Origin: CAVORB01 sp963698495
GTDB taxonomy: Bacteria; Pseudomonadota; Gammaproteobacteria; Chromatiales; Chromatiaceae
DNA length: 64,000 bases
Assembly (NCBI GenBank): GCA_963698495.1
Contig: CAVORB010000031.1
Coordinates: 1-64,000, forward strand
Direction: 5' to 3'
Below the pieces are notes generated by a model. It saw only the letters and a list, made by a program, of their open reading frames with translations. It made no database searches and was not told the origin of the DNA. Shown in pieces: positions 26,999-35,677 of the stretch. A program made the translations under genes and the position numbers. Positions within the stretch are counted from its first letter, which is position 1, and the number at the start of each line of letters is the position of its first letter.

Positions 26999-27401
26999 AG
27001 TGCCTCTCTCCCTTGCCGTGGGCGCTCAGAATGCTATTAGGAAAGCGACTTAGTTTCTGGCTTCGAAAATTGCGCAACGTCCGCTGCGCGCCTCGCGGCG
27101 TCGCCTGCCACCGAAAGCACGAGCGGGCCGGCCATGTACCGCCTCGTGGTGGCTGCAGGTATGATGCGAATGAGCACCAGCCTAGTGACCGGACCAAAAC
27201 CAGTCAAATGTTATGTACTTGCCTTGTTAGCCGGTTTTTCGTCAGCTGGCTGGGAACGGTCTGCTTTGGTGTTCGCCATCGACCCATGCCGCGGCGGCGG
27301 CAACATTTTCGACCGTTGAGTACAAACGAGTAAGCCGGTATACGGGCCAACATGAGAGCTAGCTCGCTCCAATACGCTGTATCCACCCAGGCTTGACGGG
27401 T
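26999..27401. other. Divergent intergenic region between the left tss operon and ppkA
   Basis: About 400 bases separate two outward-facing operons, so promoters for both should lie here. I see no clear -35/-10 pair and no sigma-54 GG-N10-GC site. The stretch also shows no gene: the short open frames here lack homology-like patterns and ribosome sites. Confidence 0.5.
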
Positions 27402-29837
27402 ATGTCGGGCCCAATGTCCGCGGGGGAGCATGTGGTAAAGCCGAGTACGCATCATGCATTGCCTGTCGGAAGCATGATCGAGGAGTTCAGGATCGTCCGC
27501 GTTCTCGGCGCGGGTGGTTTCGGCATCGTTTATCAGTGCGAAAACACCTACCTTCCAGAAACAGTTGCGATCAAGGAATTCTTGCCCCCCGAACTCGCTT
27601 GCCGCATGCCGGACGGGCGGGTGTTGCCCTTGTCCCCGGACGCTGAGGAGAGCTTCAGCTGGGCCCGCGACCGATTCTTGCAGGAGGCGAAGACCCTATG
27701 GGAGCTGGCACGTCCGAATCGCCACCCGAACATCGTTCGTGTTACGCGCTACTGCGAGGCAAACGGCACCGCGTACATGTTCATGGAATTCGAGCAAGGA
27801 CGTCCTCTCTCAGCGATTCTCGAGTCGCAGCCCAAGCTGACTTCGAAAGAGCTTGACGGACTCTTCTACCCACTGCTCGATGGTCTGGAACGCGTGCACG
27901 CAGCGGGCGTTGTACATCGCGACATCAAGCCGGCAAACATCCTTATCCGCGCCGATGGCACGCCGGTACTGATCGATTTCGGCGCGGCTCGGCATGTGGT
28001 CGCCGGCGCAGAGCGCTCGATCGTGTCGGCCTACACGCCGGTCTATGCGGCGCTGGAGCAGTATCTCGACATTGGGGAGCAGGGACCCTGGACAGACATC
28101 TACAGCTTCGGTGCCACCCTATACAAGGCTGTGACGGGCAGGAAGCCCATGAACGCGTCCGAGCGATTATGTGGCGGGGTGCAAACGCCCGCCGCTGAGC
28201 TCTGTCACGGCCTTTATCCCCAGCCGATCCTGGTGGGAATCGACAGGGCTCTGGCGCTCAAGCCGGAGGAGCGTCCGAAAACTGTCGCTGAGTGGCGCCG
28301 GGTAATGCTAGAGACCGCGGACACTCCGCCCGGTGCCGAACGAACCGTCGTCATGCGCACCGCTGGGCCAAACGAGCCGACGCGCGTCGTATACAGGCCT
28401 GAGGCGCAGGTCGAGGTGTCGCTACAGTCCGCCATCCCGCACGAGCGGGAGGCGAGCGAGGTTGCCGCACCCCGTTCCAGGTCCTGGCTTGGCTTGACTC
28501 TCGTGGTTGGCCTTCTCCTCGCCGTAGGCGCAGCTCTCTACTTCGAGGACGCATTTATTTCGCTTCTCAGGCCAATCGTGCGGGAACCTGATACAACGAT
28601 ATCTGACTCGGTCCCTGAGCCAAGGTCAGTAACCGAGGAGCAGGTTAGGGATCGGTCTGATGCCGAGGCCGTTTTGCTTGGTGAAACCGAAAAGGGCGCG
28701 ATCGAGAAAGAGGCGAAAGAGCCGGAGGGACCTCCGTCCCAGGTGACGAGTAAGGGGGATCGCACCTCCGCGGAGCATCCCAAAGCGGAGCGTACGCTTG
28801 AACAGCCCGGCGGCAAGGGGCAGGAGACGGCTAGGCGCGATCAGCTGGCGTTGGAAGAATCGGAGGTGGCGAAGGGGCATCGCGACGTCGAGCAGAAAGA
28901 TGTCTCTCCAGACGCTGGGACAGTATCGTCAACAGACGACGCTGGAGGAGAAACGGCATCGGCAGTGCGTGAAGGGATTTCGCCTGGAATCCGATTCGCC
29001 GATGACCTCGCAGGATGGGGGGCGGGCCCGGTCATGATCTGGTTACCCGCTGGTGAGTTTCAAATGGGGTCGCCGTTGGGGGAGGAGGGGCGCAACCCTG
29101 ACGAGGGGCTGCACGCGGCTCGGATACCACAGCCGTTTGCCGTCAGCGAGACCGAAATCACCTTGGGGCAGTTTCGCCGGTTCATCGAGGACACTGGATA
29201 CGCAACGGAGGTCGACCGTGAGTCGACCTGCCTCCGGCCGAATGAGAGTTGGCAGCAGCTTGTTCCAGACATGCTGCTTAGCTGGGAATCTCCCGGTTAT
29301 CAGGTCACGGACTCACATCCAGTCACCTGCTTAAGCTGGAACGATGCAAAGGCCTATGCGGACTGGTTGACGACCAAGACCGGTCACCAATACCGACTAC
29401 TGACAGAGATGGAGTGGGAGTACGCTGCCCGTGCCGGATCTACGGCGAGCCGCTTCTGGGGAAATGATCCGAACGTCGGCTGCAAGCTTGCGAACACCGC
29501 CGAGTGTGCTGATGATTACACCTACGCGGCTCCGGCGGGAGTCTATCCGCCTAACCCGTTTGGGCTTAGGGATATGATGGGTAACGTGGCTGAATGGACT
29601 TGCTCGGACTATGGTAAAGGCTACGGTGGGGCCGAGACCCGATGCAGCGAGAGTGCAGCGAGGTCACCACGGGTCTTCCGCGGCGGTTCCTGGCTCGATG
29701 CCCCAGGGCTCGTGCGGTCCGCGGCGAGGGATGGGGCGCCCGCGAACCTGGGTCTCAGCATGGTCGGTTTCCGGCTGGCTCGCTTGCCGGATGTGACTGC
29801 GGAGTCCGGAGCCGCTGATGCTGCTGGGAAGCGCTAG
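27402..29837 (+). CDS. ppkA: PpkA-type kinase fused to a sulfatase-modifying-factor-fold domain
   Basis: 811 residues from ATG 27402 (a TTG nine bases earlier and an ATG at 27414 are alternatives). The Hanks-type kinase domain covers about 27-300: glycine loop GAGGFG, catalytic lysine in VAIKEF, HRDIKPAN near 172-179, DFGAA near 192-196 and the APE-like region. A membrane helix (about 363-385) precedes a charged, glutamate-rich linker. The periplasmic ~270 residues have the FGE/SUMF1 fold: PAGEFQMGSPLGEEGRNPDE, CLSWNDAKAYADWL, TEMEWEYAARAG and RGGSW. The cysteine pair used by true formylglycine-generating enzymes is missing after RGGSW, so this is probably a sensory or binding domain. PpkA starts T6SS assembly by phosphorylating Fha. 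Confidence 0.93.
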   Translation: MSGPMSAGEHVVKPSTHHALPVGSMIEEFRIVRVLGAGGFGIVYQCENTYLPETVAIKEFLPPELACRMPDGRVLPLSPDAEESFSWARDRFLQEAKTLWELARPNRHPNIVRVTRYCEANGTAYMFMEFEQGRPLSAILESQPKLTSKELDGLFYPLLDGLERVHAAGVVHRDIKPANILIRADGTPVLIDFGAARHVVAGAERSIVSAYTPVYAALEQYLDIGEQGPWTDIYSFGATLYKAVTGRKPMNASERLCGGVQTPAAELCHGLYPQPILVGIDRALALKPEERPKTVAEWRRVMLETADTPPGAERTVVMRTAGPNEPTRVVYRPEAQVEVSLQSAIPHEREASEVAAPRSRSWLGLTLVVGLLLAVGAALYFEDAFISLLRPIVREPDTTISDSVPEPRSVTEEQVRDRSDAEAVLLGETEKGAIEKEAKEPEGPPSQVTSKGDRTSAEHPKAERTLEQPGGKGQETARRDQLALEESEVAKGHRDVEQKDVSPDAGTVSSTDDAGGETASAVREGISPGIRFADDLAGWGAGPVMIWLPAGEFQMGSPLGEEGRNPDEGLHAARIPQPFAVSETEITLGQFRRFIEDTGYATEVDRESTCLRPNESWQQLVPDMLLSWESPGYQVTDSHPVTCLSWNDAKAYADWLTTKTGHQYRLLTEMEWEYAARAGSTASRFWGNDPNVGCKLANTAECADDYTYAAPAGVYPPNPFGLRDMMGNVAEWTCSDYGKGYGGAETRCSESAARSPRVFRGGSWLDAPGLVRSAARDGAPANLGLSMVGFRLARLPDVTAESGAADAAGKR

Positions 29838-29936
29838 TCTTGTTGCCTGATTGTGGGTGGCAGAGACCAAATCAGACGGCCTGTGGCCCGGAAGACCGAG
29901 GTCGATCAGGACGAAAGGGAGTTGAGGGGGAGAATC

Positions 29937-30881
29937 ATGAAGCGAACGGAGAAGTGGTTCCGGGCCTATCGGGTACTCGTGGTGGCGGCGAGTGTGCTTT
30001 TGCTCAGCGCCTGCGCCTCATCAGGGGGAAAATCGGTGTACCAGCAGGCGGCGGGCCCGCGGGATGACCCGCGAACTATTCAGCGCCTTGTGGGCCAAGC
30101 CGAAGATCTGACCGTCGTGGACTGTCTTCTGCCGGGCAAGATGCGGCGCATGGGGCAGACCATCACTTGGGTAACGCGGCCGCGGCCGGTCAAGCAAACC
30201 GCCACCGATTGCGAGATCTTGGGTGGACAGTACATTCTGTTCGACCGCGCCAATCCAGACACGGCGCTGGCGGTGTGGGTGTCGGCCGCGGAGACCGGCG
30301 ATCCCACAGCGCAGACCTACGTCGGGGAGATCTACGAGCGTGGTTTGGGCCGTGCCCGCGATTACGCGACCGCAGCGGCCTGGTACCGCAAGGCTGCGGA
30401 CCAGGGCTACCCCCGCGCCCAGTTGCTGCTGGGTACGTTGTATGAACAAGGTCTCGGCGTGGAGCGTGACCCCGTAAGAGCACTGGATTTGTACCGCAAG
30501 GCGGCCGGGCTTTCAAAGGACAGGGTCGTTTACCTCTCCCAAGCGATTGCAGCCGCTCGAACATCGCGGTCGCAATCGCAGCCGGTGGAGGTCAGCGCAG
30601 TGAGGGCACGGTCGGAACTCCAGGAGATCCGCTCCGCGCGCAGCGCTGGCGACCAACGCGTCCGAAATGCAGAGGCTCAAGTCGCACAAGCGAGGCAGGA
30701 AGTGGTGCGAACCGGGCGAACCATGAGGACGCTGGACCAACCGTCGCCAGAGATAGCCACCAGGAGGCGGCTGATCGATCAGTATCTGGCGGTGACCGAG
30801 AAAGCGGAATCTCAGAAGCTGGTGAGAGACAGCCACCAGCGCATAGAAGAGCTTGCGCAGCCTGTTGTCGCGCAGCGATGA
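29937..30881 (+). CDS. Sel1-repeat lipoprotein of the T6SS locus
   Basis: 314 residues from ATG 29937, preceded by a GGGGGAG ribosome site; an upstream in-frame start at 29853 is less likely. A signal peptide ends with a lipobox (LLLSAC), so the protein is lipid-anchored in the envelope. Two Sel1-like repeats occupy about 135-205 (AQTYVGEIYERGLGRARDY and AQLLLGTLYEQGLGVERDP). The C-terminal third is a predicted coiled coil (RARSELQEIRSARSAGDQRV and following). Sel1 repeats bind protein partners. It lies 99 bases after ppkA in the same direction and could be a sensor partner of PpkA's periplasmic domain, by analogy with envelope sensors in other T6SS kinase pathways; this is inference. Confidence 0.75.
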   Translation: MKRTEKWFRAYRVLVVAASVLLLSACASSGGKSVYQQAAGPRDDPRTIQRLVGQAEDLTVVDCLLPGKMRRMGQTITWVTRPRPVKQTATDCEILGGQYILFDRANPDTALAVWVSAAETGDPTAQTYVGEIYERGLGRARDYATAAAWYRKAADQGYPRAQLLLGTLYEQGLGVERDPVRALDLYRKAAGLSKDRVVYLSQAIAAARTSRSQSQPVEVSAVRARSELQEIRSARSAGDQRVRNAEAQVAQARQEVVRTGRTMRTLDQPSPEIATRRRLIDQYLAVTEKAESQKLVRDSHQRIEELAQPVVAQR

Positions 30882-31120
30882 AGGTCGGTGCCTCGCTCAA
30901 CCTACGACTGAAACGGGCTTCTGCATTCGTGCTGATGTCCCAAGGTCTGATATCGAAAGGGCAGCTAACTCGTCGCGGAATGCTTCTAACGCCTGCTTAT
31001 TGTGCGGGCTCCAGTTGCTCGGGGTTCCGGGGAATGGGGATCTTTGGCGATGGAGTGTTTAATCACGCGCAAGCTGCATTCTCTGGTTGATTGACAGGAT
31101 ACAGCGAGAGAGGACGACTG

Positions 31121-33574
31121 ATGAGGACCGAAAAAGTCGATGATACGAAGCGTAACTCTGAGCAAAATGATGCCTTTGTCAGAATTCTTACAACGTCAAG
31201 GATTCTCCATCAGGTTTCGTCGGGATGGGTACTATCCGTAGTCATCGCTCTGGTCGCTTTTTCCTTTGTTTCCAGCTCGTTTGCGGCTGTTGATACGGTG
31301 GCGATAGCGGCGTCCCCGACAGAGATAGCGGAAGGCGGAACGAGCGATGTCAACGTGACCTTGACGACGCCCGACGACACTTTCACAGCTGCTACCGTTG
31401 TTATTTCGGTGTCTGGATCTGCAACTCCCGGGGAGGATTACGAAATTGTGGGATTCCAGGGAGACCCCATCACTCTTCAATTCCAGCAGTTTTTTCTGGT
31501 GGAGACGCAGACTCTTACGTTAAGGGCGCTGAGTGACGATATCTCCTCGGAGGGAACCGAAACGGTAGTCTTCACCATTACGGACTGCCAATGGTCAGAG
31601 ATCGAAGCCACAGGGGACTGTCCCACGGGGGCCACAACGACAGTATCCATCACCGATACAACTCCATTACCGGTTGCTACGGTGATTGCTACAGACCCCG
31701 CAGCCTCCAAGGCGGGCCCTGACCCCGGCGAGTTTGCAGTTCGGCTGAGCACGCCGGCGCCGGCTTCCGGCCTTCTGGTGGACTACATTGTCGGGGGGAC
31801 TGCCGTACCTGGCGAGGACTACACCCCGCTCAGCGGGAGCGTTTCCATTCCGGGAGGTCAGACGAGTGCCACCATCGAGGTCGGGCCGCTGGCGGGTGCC
31901 GTGAACGGGGACACGACCGTCATCGTCACCCTGCAGGACGGCACGGGGTACGAGGTTGGCCAGCCTGGGAGCGCGACGGTGACCATCGCGGAAGCGGTGG
32001 CGCCGACCATTAGCCTTTCCGTCCAGTCGGGGGACCGTCAGGTCGCGTCTGCCGGCCAGCCGCTGGAGCCCTTCGTGGTGACGGCGCTGTCGGACGGGGT
32101 CGTTGCGGCGGGTGTGCCGATTCTTTGGACCCTGGAGTCCGGTGACGGGACTCTTTCAGACCAGCGGACGCTCACTGACGCCCAAGGCCAGGCCAGCACG
32201 GTGCTGACACCAAGGGGCGATGGCGAGTTTGTCGTTAGAGCACAGGTGGAGGGTTCCGATGGCTCCGTTGTGTTTACGGCGCTATTCAACCCGCTCTCTG
32301 GCCTTCCTGGTCTGAACGGTAACGAGCGTCGTGTGGCCAGTACGATCGAGACCCTCTGCCCGCGCCTCGGAGAAATTTCGGCGCAACGCGCACTGACCGC
32401 TGGCGAGCAGGATCTGTTGACGCAGTGCACGCTTCTGATCGACAACTCCGTGACGAATCCGGGCGCTGCGGCGCAAGGGGTGGTCGCCCTGACGCCTCAG
32501 CAGGCGAGTGCCCCGCGCAAGCTGATGACCCAAGTCACTGGAGCTCAGGTGGACAATGTCGTCACGCGCCTGATGGCTCTTCGCCGCGGCGCACGGGGCG
32601 TAAATCTAGAGAACCTTACGTTCAATCTCCGCGGGGAAAGCATTAACGGCAGTTCTCTGGCCGCCGCATTCCCGCAGTCCGGCGATACCGGCGGTGGGGC
32701 AGGAGCGGACGATACCTACGACTTCGAGCCTTGGGGAATTTTCGTCAACGGCAATATCGACTGGGGCAGCAAGGACAGAACGTCCAACGAAGACGGCTTT
32801 GATTTCAACACCCTGGGCATCACCGCAGGCGTCGATTACCGATTTGCCGAGGGTCTCGTGCTGGGTATCGCCCTCGGCTATGGGGACACGAGCGCGGACA
32901 TCGACGCAAACCGTGGGGACCTCGATGCAAAGGCCTGGAGCGGCACCCTATACGGCACCTACTACGCGACTGATCACTTCTACCTTGAAGGCTCGGCCAT
33001 GTACGGATGGGGTGATTACGATCAGACGCGCAACATCAGCTACAGCCTGCTGGGGCAATCGCGCAAAGCTAATGCGGACTTTGACGGCAACCAGTACGCC
33101 TTGATGTTTGGCGCGGGATACGACGTTATCCGTGGCGGCGGGATTCTCGACCTCTACGGACGCGTGCGATACGTGCGTGCCGATATCGACAGCTACCGTG
33201 AACGCGGAGCGCTCGGCCTCGATCTCAACATCGATAGCCAGAAGGCAACCTCATTCTTGAGCATTCTCGGTGTCAACTACACCAGGTCCGTCAGCACCTC
33301 CTGGGCCGTCCTGGTGCCACAGGGCTGGTTCGAATGGGCACACGAGTTCGACGACGGCGACGATGAGGTTTCCGGGTTTTTCTCTCATGACCCGAGCCGC
33401 GTCCCGTTCGCGTTGACGACGGACAAATTCGACAGCGACTACTTCCGACTTGGCCTGGGCCTTGGGGCCCAATTCGGCCAGGGAAGGACGGCTTTCCTGA
33501 GCTATGAGGCGGCGATTGGGCTAAACAGCTACCGGGAGCAAAACGTGAGTCTCGGCTTGCGTCTGGACTTCTGA
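31121..33574 (+). CDS. Autotransporter with Calx-beta and Ig-like passenger
   Basis: 817 residues from ATG 31121 (GAGAGGA ribosome site). The signal is long: a charged leader (1-33) before the hydrophobic core WVLSVVIALVAFSFVSS and an SFAA cleavage region near 56. The passenger has two Calx-beta-like repeats (about 58-180 and 188-292, each with a GEDY motif and a terminal TVSITD/TVTIAE strand), then an invasin/Big_1-like Ig domain (about 295-390). A helical linker (about 400-490) leads to a C-terminal beta-barrel (about 537-817) ending in aromatic-rich strands and phenylalanine (LGLRLDF), the classical outer-membrane barrel signal. It should be displayed on the cell surface. It follows the T6SS kinase/lipoprotein genes; a role in contact with target cells is plausible but not shown. 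Confidence 0.88.
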   Translation: MRTEKVDDTKRNSEQNDAFVRILTTSRILHQVSSGWVLSVVIALVAFSFVSSSFAAVDTVAIAASPTEIAEGGTSDVNVTLTTPDDTFTAATVVISVSGSATPGEDYEIVGFQGDPITLQFQQFFLVETQTLTLRALSDDISSEGTETVVFTITDCQWSEIEATGDCPTGATTTVSITDTTPLPVATVIATDPAASKAGPDPGEFAVRLSTPAPASGLLVDYIVGGTAVPGEDYTPLSGSVSIPGGQTSATIEVGPLAGAVNGDTTVIVTLQDGTGYEVGQPGSATVTIAEAVAPTISLSVQSGDRQVASAGQPLEPFVVTALSDGVVAAGVPILWTLESGDGTLSDQRTLTDAQGQASTVLTPRGDGEFVVRAQVEGSDGSVVFTALFNPLSGLPGLNGNERRVASTIETLCPRLGEISAQRALTAGEQDLLTQCTLLIDNSVTNPGAAAQGVVALTPQQASAPRKLMTQVTGAQVDNVVTRLMALRRGARGVNLENLTFNLRGESINGSSLAAAFPQSGDTGGGAGADDTYDFEPWGIFVNGNIDWGSKDRTSNEDGFDFNTLGITAGVDYRFAEGLVLGIALGYGDTSADIDANRGDLDAKAWSGTLYGTYYATDHFYLEGSAMYGWGDYDQTRNISYSLLGQSRKANADFDGNQYALMFGAGYDVIRGGGILDLYGRVRYVRADIDSYRERGALGLDLNIDSQKATSFLSILGVNYTRSVSTSWAVLVPQGWFEWAHEFDDGDDEVSGFFSHDPSRVPFALTTDKFDSDYFRLGLGLGAQFGQGRTAFLSYEAAIGLNSYREQNVSLGLRLDF

Positions 33575-33999
33575 GCACTGTCTCGCTGGTTGCCGGCTAC
33601 CACGGCAGACGGTTTCGCGTCGGGAGGGGGAGGAGAGCCGTCTCAAGCCACCGGCCCTGTTGCCCGGTGGGGTGCTTTGAGGTTCGCGGCTGGTATCGCT
33701 TTGCCGTCCCCACGAGAGCCGCCGATCGTCTCCGTGGGGCAGAACCGATAGCCCGGATGATGGGTACAAAGCAACCCTTCCTCCACGGGTAGGGCTGATG
33801 CCCTGACCTGTCCGCCACCTGCTGGTTGGGCATGAGTGTCATTTCTGCACCTCCAGAACCACCCCGACTTGGCAGCTACAATGGATGGGCTGAGATCATA
33901 GGATCTTCCACCCTTTTTTTTCTAATTCAATCGCCTATTCTTTTTCCCACAACCGTTGCTCGATTGGATTCCTAACCCCATTCCCTCAGGGAGGATGCG
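33575..33999. other. Intergenic stretch between autotransporter and collar gene
   Basis: No gene is supported in these 425 bases. A T8 run near 33916 and AT-rich sequence after it (TTTTTTTTCTAATTC) stand out against the GC-rich surroundings and could belong to a terminator or promoter. A GGGAGG ribosome site sits just before ATG 34000. Confidence 0.4.
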
Positions 34000-34608
34000 A
34001 TGTCCAGGATTCTTAAGATCCTTCAAGCATTGTGGAATGCCAAAAATCCTCATGCTACGAACGAATTCGTTACGGAGAGCGTTGTTCGCCAGGTCGAAGC
34101 CAAGGCAACGGCCGCACAGACAGCTGCCGATGAGCTTATGGCGCGTATTGATGGCATGTATCCCGTGGGCTGCATTTGGATAACGCTCGGCCCGACCGAT
34201 CCGACCACAATCCTCCCTGGGACCTGGGCTAAGACGGCCGAGGGTCGGGTGATTATTGGTACCGGAACCCTTGACGGCATTGCCTACAATGCCGAGGAGA
34301 TCGGCGGAACGGCGTTCCATACCCTGACCGTCGAAGAATTACCAAGCCACTGCCATGACAACTTTGCATACACTACAGTTGACGATGACCCGGTTCCGCA
34401 CGCGCATGGGGGGGCAGCGGGGCTTGTTGACGAGTCTTACCTGGAGCGCTGCGACCCCCCCGGTGCAACGGGGGGTGTGGCTGCAGCGCCCCTCGAAAGA
34501 GGGGTGGAGTCGAGTTCTGAAAACCACACCAAAGCCACCGGCGGCGGGCAAGCCCATGAGAATCGGCCCCCATACTTGGCCGCGAATATCTGGCAACGGA
34601 CCTTGTAG
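34000..34608 (+). CDS. Phage-tail-collar/baseplate-fold protein
   Basis: 202 residues. A helical N-terminal segment (about 1-50, VVRQVEAKATAAQTAADELM) is followed by the phage baseplate/tail-collar pattern: YPVGCIWITLGPTDPTTILPGTWAK (core: PTTILPGTW), GRVIIGTGTLDG and a C-terminal HENRPPYLAANIWQRT. Two HxH pairs (SHCH, PHAH) resemble the metal-binding histidines of T4 short-tail-fibre collar proteins. No other phage gene lies nearby, so this is not a prophage piece but a lone tail-fibre-like protein beside the T6SS. It could be a surface-binding protein or T6SS-linked accessory. The last 172 bases overlap, on the opposite strand, the long 3' end of the hydrolase gene. Confidence 0.75.
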   Translation: MSRILKILQALWNAKNPHATNEFVTESVVRQVEAKATAAQTAADELMARIDGMYPVGCIWITLGPTDPTTILPGTWAKTAEGRVIIGTGTLDGIAYNAEEIGGTAFHTLTVEELPSHCHDNFAYTTVDDDPVPHAHGGAAGLVDESYLERCDPPGATGGVAAAPLERGVESSSENHTKATGGGQAHENRPPYLAANIWQRTL

Positions 34609-35504
34609 CGCGACCGGCGCGTCACGGCTGATGTGCCCTTGGCGGCGGTAGAAACTACCTGGGGCTGCCGCGAAATCTGGCCGAGGCCTAGATCCTCGTT
34701 ACCTACCGCCACGAGGATCTCCGGCCATTTGCGCTCCCAGCAGCAGGTGTGATCGAAGTCCCGAATGACCCAGATTCGCGCGTTTGCCTGCCGGGCGACA
34801 ACGGTCTGCGCGAGGGTTGGGGGGGCGCGGCGGTCCCGCCCTCCGACGAGATGGACCTGGCGGATACGTGCGGGCAATGGCGGTTGTGTCGCGGGGTTCA
34901 GGGATCCCTTGAGGCGGCTGTAGCCATTGAGATCAGCCCAAGCATCAATGTCCAGGTTCGAGGCAACCGTCACCACCGTGCGCACCTGTTCCATCCGGGC
35001 GGCGATCAGCATTGCGAGTACCCCCCCGCCGCTGTAGCCGATCAGCGTTATTTCCCGGTCGGTGCTCGGGCCGATCGCACGCCGCAAGGCGGCGACCATG
35101 CTCCTGACCACCTCTTCGCCGTAGCGCCCGTGTGTCCACAGCCGGGGCGAGCAGCCCGGCGAATCAGCCAAGCCACGGTAGCAGGGGCGGCCCAGATAGA
35201 GGCTCGGGCCGGGATCATGCGCCATTAGCCTGAGCGCGAGAGGGTGGCGTGGCGTGGGATCCCTTGCGATACGTGTTCGGGTAACCCAGGGCAGGCCATC
35301 TCCCTCCAAATAGACATTAACTTGGTCTGCATCCCCCAGCGGTCCGCGACGGAAGATTAGGTGTTGAAATGGGTCTCCTGCGATCAGGGTCCCCTTAGGA
35401 TTCGCCGATTTCTGGGTAGCGTATCCGCCACGCTCCTGTTGGCTGCACGCCGCCACGACAAGTAGCAGCACACCGGCGACGAGGGCTAGCGCCGGCCGCA
35501 TCAA
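34437..35504 (-). CDS. Lipoprotein of the alpha/beta-hydrolase fold
   Basis: 355 residues with an N-terminal lipoprotein signal (VLLLVVAAC, lipid-modified cysteine at 20). The nucleophile elbow GYSGGG is at 156-161, preceded by a beta strand (REITLI); an aspartate-bearing loop VGGRDRRAPP and a histidine in DFDHTCCW complete a plausible Ser-Asp-His triad. The recognisable fold ends near residue 265. The remaining ~90 residues read antisense through the collar gene to the stop at 34437 and look non-native, so the true stop may have been lost. The substrate is unknown; lipases and esterases are usual for the fold. Being in a T6SS locus, a lipase effector is possible, but a lipidated export signal argues against that. 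Confidence 0.7.
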   Translation of the reverse strand: MMRPALALVAGVLLLVVAACSQQERGGYATQKSANPKGTLIAGDPFQHLIFRRGPLGDADQVNVYLEGDGLPWVTRTRIARDPTPRHPLALRLMAHDPGPSLYLGRPCYRGLADSPGCSPRLWTHGRYGEEVVRSMVAALRRAIGPSTDREITLIGYSGGGVLAMLIAARMEQVRTVVTVASNLDIDAWADLNGYSRLKGSLNPATQPPLPARIRQVHLVGGRDRRAPPTLAQTVVARQANARIWVIRDFDHTCCWERKWPEILVAVGNEDLGLGQISRQPQVVSTAAKGTSAVTRRSRYKVRCQIFAAKYGGRFSWACPPPVALVWFSELDSTPLSRGAAATPPVAPGGSQRSR

Positions 35505-35677
35505 CGGTCAGCGCTCCAGACCCTCTCCGGCGGGTTGCTCATCGGATCTGGCTTCGAAAGCTGGGTGAGTCGGTGCAGATCTTGACGAGGCGTTCCGAAA
35601 GGGCGCCAGGCAGTAGTGCGTGGGTCCGATGGCGCACCGTTCCGAGACCGAGTCTTGATCACACGACGCGCTTTCGT

